Source: Bacillota bacterium (GTDB taxonomy: Bacteria > Bacillota > Clostridia > Acetivibrionales > JANLFN01). Taken from it: DNA of 64,000 bases. Both the position numbers and the translations under genes were made by a program. Every line of letters starts with the position of its first letter. Position 1 is the stretch's first letter. The notes below the pieces were generated by a model. The model was not told the DNA's origin. It searched no databases and saw only the letters and a program-made list of their open reading frames with translations. The stretch lies in NCBI GenBank assembly GCA_023421675.1, contig JAEZTC010000001.1:248001-312000 (forward strand), read 5' to 3'. Below are positions 61,776-64,000 of the stretch, in pieces.

Positions 61776-62375
61776 ATGAAATTTCAAAAGAGTAAATTAT
61801 TATTAGTAGTTTGTCTTGTATTTGTATTAATGAGTTCAATGCTTGTAGGCTGCGGATCAAGTGGCAGCTCAACTTCAAGCCCTGACTCATCAGTAGCAAC
61901 GCCTACAGGACCGGTTACACCTGCAGCAGGAACAAAGGCATTTGAAAGTACAGAGTATGGTATTACTTTTAATTACCCGGAAAGCTGGAAGTTGGAAAAA
62001 GGAACTGATTCTATTCTTTGCATGTATACTACTGATGCAACGGAAAAGAAAGATTTTTATACATTTAATGTTGTAGCAAATGAGTCTTCTGAAAAAGTAG
62101 ATGTTAGCGGATTAGGCAAGCAGATGGAAGAGCAGTATAAAAATCAACTGCAGAATTTTAAAGTTTCATCTAATAAAGATACAAAGGTTTCAGGTTGTGA
62201 TGGAGTAAGAATGGAATATACCGGTGAAATGTCAGGTTTAAAAATGAAATGCCTGACATTGGCATTTGCCAAGGACAAAAAAGCATTTGTAGTAACAGTC
62301 TTTGGATCTGAAACCGGATATGATAAGAATGCTTCTGCACTAGAAAGTTTATTAAAAACAGTTTATGTTAAATAA
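61776..62375 (+). CDS. Lipoprotein of the three-paralog cluster, copy 2
   Basis: A 199-residue lipoprotein. The signal peptide ends in the lipobox VGCGSS (Cys near residue 26), followed by a Ser/Thr/Pro-rich linker of about 35 residues. The alpha-beta domain begins AFESTEYGITFNYPESWKL and includes VSGCDGVRMEYTGEMSGLKM, equivalent to the copy 1 segment VASCDGIKLEYTSTVYDVKM, so the copies are aligned along their length. AAGGAGGGG precedes ATG 61776. It has its own promoter and a terminator. Confidence 0.75.
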   Translation: MKFQKSKLLLVVCLVFVLMSSMLVGCGSSGSSTSSPDSSVATPTGPVTPAAGTKAFESTEYGITFNYPESWKLEKGTDSILCMYTTDATEKKDFYTFNVVANESSEKVDVSGLGKQMEEQYKNQLQNFKVSSNKDTKVSGCDGVRMEYTGEMSGLKMKCLTLAFAKDKKAFVVTVFGSETGYDKNASALESLLKTVYVK

Positions 62376-62385
62376 TGTTGAATTT

Positions 62386-62423
62386 AAAAAAGATGGTTTG
62401 TTTTTAAATGAACCATCTTTTTT
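62386..62423. terminator. Bidirectional terminator between lipoprotein copy 2 and the Asp23 gene
   Basis: A 13-base inverted repeat (AAAAAAGATGGTT at 62386-62398 with AACCATCTTTTTT at 62411-62423). The ends give T-runs on either strand. Confidence 0.85.
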
Positions 62424-62443
62424 AAAAGGTTTTCTTAAATAAC

Positions 62444-62824
62444 TTATTCACTTTTCTTAAAATCCTTTTCTACATTTACCCCTACAACATTTACGTCAAC
62501 TTCTGATACATTAAGGTCGGTCATATTCTCTACAGCCTCACGGACCCGGTCCTGAATCTTTTTCGCAACCATATGTATTTTACAGCCATACTCAACTATT
62601 ATTGATACTTCAATAATAACTTCCTTTTCGCCTGATTGTACCTTAACACCTTTTCCAAGGTTTTTTCTGCCGAGTATGCTGGCTATGCCTTCAACAAAAC
62701 CACCGCTTAAAGATGTAACGTTTTCTACGTCAGCGGCTGCAATTCCGGCAATTATTCCTATGACCTCATCTGAAATACGCACTTTGTCTTTTCTGACATT
62801 ATTGTTGTTTACAACTTCAGACAT
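62444..62824 (-). CDS. Asp23/Gls24 family envelope stress protein
   Basis: A 126-residue Asp23/Gls24 protein. The domain begins RISDEVIGIIAGIAAADVEN and has VKVQSGEKEVIIEVSIIVEYG and QDRVREAVENMTDLNVSEV, all typical. Such proteins are abundant in Firmicutes, sit at the inner face of the membrane and respond to cell-wall or pH stress. It is on the opposite strand, between lipoprotein copies 2 and 3, which may be a stress-linked cluster. A GGGGGTG site precedes its ATG. Confidence 0.93.
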   Translation of the reverse strand: MSEVVNNNNVRKDKVRISDEVIGIIAGIAAADVENVTSLSGGFVEGIASILGRKNLGKGVKVQSGEKEVIIEVSIIVEYGCKIHMVAKKIQDRVREAVENMTDLNVSEVDVNVVGVNVEKDFKKSE

Positions 62825-63022
62825 GTTATCACCCCCAATATAAAATAATTATATCATTTGTATGGATTGGTTGGTATATTATTTTGACTATCACCAGCTA
62901 CAATTGTTGAGAGCAAACTTTATTAATGATTTCGTAATATTTGGTGTTGTTTATTTAGCTGTATAATTATAAAATGTATATTGATAATGTGGTGTAGACA
63001 CACGTATAAGGAGGAGAAATTT

Positions 63023-63715
63023 TTGAAATTTAAGGGAAAAAAATTGGTATTGGTGTTATGTCTGGTTGTTGCATTTATGAGTGTAATGCTCACAGGCTGC
63101 GGATCAAGCAGCAGTTCATCTGTAGACAGTGCATCTTCGACAACAATTGAGGAAACTACAACCGACACAGCTGCAAGTACATCCGAAACAACAATGGATA
63201 AACCTGGTTTATTGGGTTCCGCAGCAACCAAATCTGAAAAAACGGATTCAGCACAACCCGCACCAGCAGGTACAAAAACTTTTGAAAATGCAAAGTATGG
63301 CATTAAATTTAATTATCCGGAAGCATGGACAATGACGGAAGGCTCCGGTTTATATGTTGTAATGTTTGCTGCAAATCAAACAGATCCAAAAAAAGTAGCT
63401 AGTTTAAATCTTATGGTGGAAGAAATTCCAAAGGGAATTACTTTGGATGACTATAACAAAACAGCTGAAGGTCAGTTAAAGAGCTCTATGCCAGGAGTTA
63501 AGCTTTTGAATACAAGTAATATATCTGTAGGAGACAATAAAGCTATAAGTATAGAATTTCTTGGTGAACAGCAGGGTGTTAAGTTGAGCTGCCTTTCAAC
63601 ATTCTTTGTAAGAGACGGCAAAGCATTTGTATTTACCTTTGCAGGTGTTGAAGATGGCTATGCAAGCGTACTTCCTGACGTTAAGAACTTGTTTAAATCA
63701 GTATCATTCAAATAA
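63023..63715 (+). CDS. Lipoprotein of the three-paralog cluster, copy 3
   Basis: A 230-residue lipoprotein. Start TTG 63023, with AAGGAGGAG just upstream, gives MKFKGKKLVLVL, matching the copy 1 and 2 N-termini; the open frame upstream to 62981 has no ribosome site. The lipobox is LTGCGSS, followed by a longer Ser/Thr linker (about 60 residues). The domain begins TFENAKYGIKFNYPEAWTM and ends LFKSVSFK. It has a promoter-like ATTATAAAATGTATA about 45 bases upstream, shared with copy 2. A terminator follows. Confidence 0.75.
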   Translation: MKFKGKKLVLVLCLVVAFMSVMLTGCGSSSSSSVDSASSTTIEETTTDTAASTSETTMDKPGLLGSAATKSEKTDSAQPAPAGTKTFENAKYGIKFNYPEAWTMTEGSGLYVVMFAANQTDPKKVASLNLMVEEIPKGITLDDYNKTAEGQLKSSMPGVKLLNTSNISVGDNKAISIEFLGEQQGVKLSCLSTFFVRDGKAFVFTFAGVEDGYASVLPDVKNLFKSVSFK

Positions 63716-63733
63716 AGAGATAAGTTAGCTTTG

Positions 63734-63762
63734 AGGTGGCCTTTCAGGCCACCTTTTTTAAT
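63734..63762 (+). terminator. Terminator after lipoprotein copy 3
   Basis: AGGTGGCC (63734-63741) pairs with GGCCACCT (63747-63754), with a T-run after it. Confidence 0.88.
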
Positions 63763-63847
63763 TTTGTAAAAAATAATAACATATTTCTCCTGAATGCCGC
63801 AGAAAATATATCTATATTAATTCTTGTAAATGCTGAAAGGAGATTAA

Positions 63848-64000
63848 ATGAAAATACTGCTTGTCTATCCATCATATCCAAAAACTTACTGGAGTTTTTA
63901 CTATGCACTGAAATTTATATCTAAAAAAGCTAGTTTCCCTCCGCTTGGTCTTATGACTATTGCAGGGATGCTTCCTGATGAATGGGAAAAAAGGCTTATA
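63848..64000 (+). CDS. Probable B12-binding radical SAM protein (3' partial)
   Basis: The first 51 residues are visible. GAAAGGAG precedes ATG 63848. The start MKILLVYPSYPKTYWSFYY and FISKKASFPPLGLMTIAGML matches the N-terminus of cobalamin-binding radical SAM proteins, in which a Rossmann-like B12 domain precedes the radical SAM domain. The Fe-S cluster motif would lie beyond the window edge, so the activity and substrate cannot be given. Confidence 0.75.
   Translation, partial: MKILLVYPSYPKTYWSFYYALKFISKKASFPPLGLMTIAGMLPDEWEKRLI

Noticed and set aside
63736..63924. A 62-residue open frame
   Set aside because: It covers the terminator and the ribosome site of the radical SAM gene; its composition looks random.
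1..64000. tRNA, rRNA, CRISPR array, insertion sequence or prophage
   Set aside because: I found no cloverleaf-like tRNA, no rRNA sequence, no spaced direct repeats and no transposase or integrase. The only RNA element I recognise is the T-box.

Overview
The window looks like chromosomal DNA from an anaerobic, AT-rich, low-GC Firmicute of the clostridial cellulose-degrader type (Ruminiclostridium / Clostridium cellulolyticum-like). This is an inference from strong AGGAGG ribosome sites, frequent TTG/GTG starts, a tryptophan T-box, SLH-anchored wall proteins, a YesM/YesN-type sugar regulator next to an ABC sugar importer, an L-lactate dehydrogenase, and a membrane complex of the energy-converting hydrogenase (Ech) lineage. 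I saw no rRNA, tRNA, CRISPR array, insertion sequence or prophage. Most genes are intact, closely packed and in short operons separated by clear hairpin terminators.

Layout. 1-2.4 kb: a nitrogenase component-1-like pair (the first is cut by the window edge). 2.5-11 kb: alpha/beta hydrolase, a small winged-helix-like protein, an SLH-anchored glycosyl-hydrolase-like protein, a DEAD-box RNA helicase, an aldo/keto reductase-ferredoxin fusion, deoC and deoD. 11-14.2 kb: a T-box leader with a UGG specifier in front of a TrpXYZ-type ABC importer. 14.3-20.9 kb: aminotransferase, acyltransferase, GNAT-like protein, glycosyltransferase, DedA protein, and a free-standing piece resembling the nucleotide-binding domain of a P-type ATPase. 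21-32.1 kb: a sugar module with an anchored binding protein, a sensor kinase and an AraC-type response regulator (a three-component sensor), two lipoprotein binding proteins, a sugar ABC ATPase and permease, a D-lyxose/mannose-isomerase-like cupin and a PfkB sugar kinase. Together these suggest uptake of a hexose or pentose, isomerisation (for example mannose to fructose) and phosphorylation. 32.4-40.6 kb: lactate dehydrogenase; a drug-efflux-type MFS gene with a cysteine-rich protein and a LexA-like regulator that appears to have lost its protease dyad; an SDR; a zinc-ribbon protein behind a ribosome-site-masking hairpin; a hybrid histidine kinase.

40.8-48.4 kb is the most notable region: a six-gene membrane complex built like hydrogenase-4/Ech and complex I. 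Its large subunit has lost all four cysteines that hold the NiFe site (RxCGxC has become RISGDE, and DPCxxC has become NLSYAG). Its ferredoxin and NuoB-like small subunits are fused into one protein, and no hydrogenase maturation genes are present. It belongs with the energy-converting-hydrogenase-related (Ehr) complexes, whose electron acceptor is not known.

48.7-64 kb: a calcium-binding-like lipoprotein, cyclophilin, the GTPase EngB, a DUF896 protein, a methyltransferase, an AT-rich stretch of orphan membrane proteins, a zinc-dependent phospholipase C-like protein without a signal peptide, a Kelch/FN3 secreted protein broken by a frameshift in an AT repeat, an ATPase, an iron-containing alcohol dehydrogenase, a NudC-type Nudix hydrolase, YaiI, YbaK, three tandem paralogous lipoproteins with an Asp23 gene between them, and the start of a probable B12-binding radical SAM gene at the right edge.
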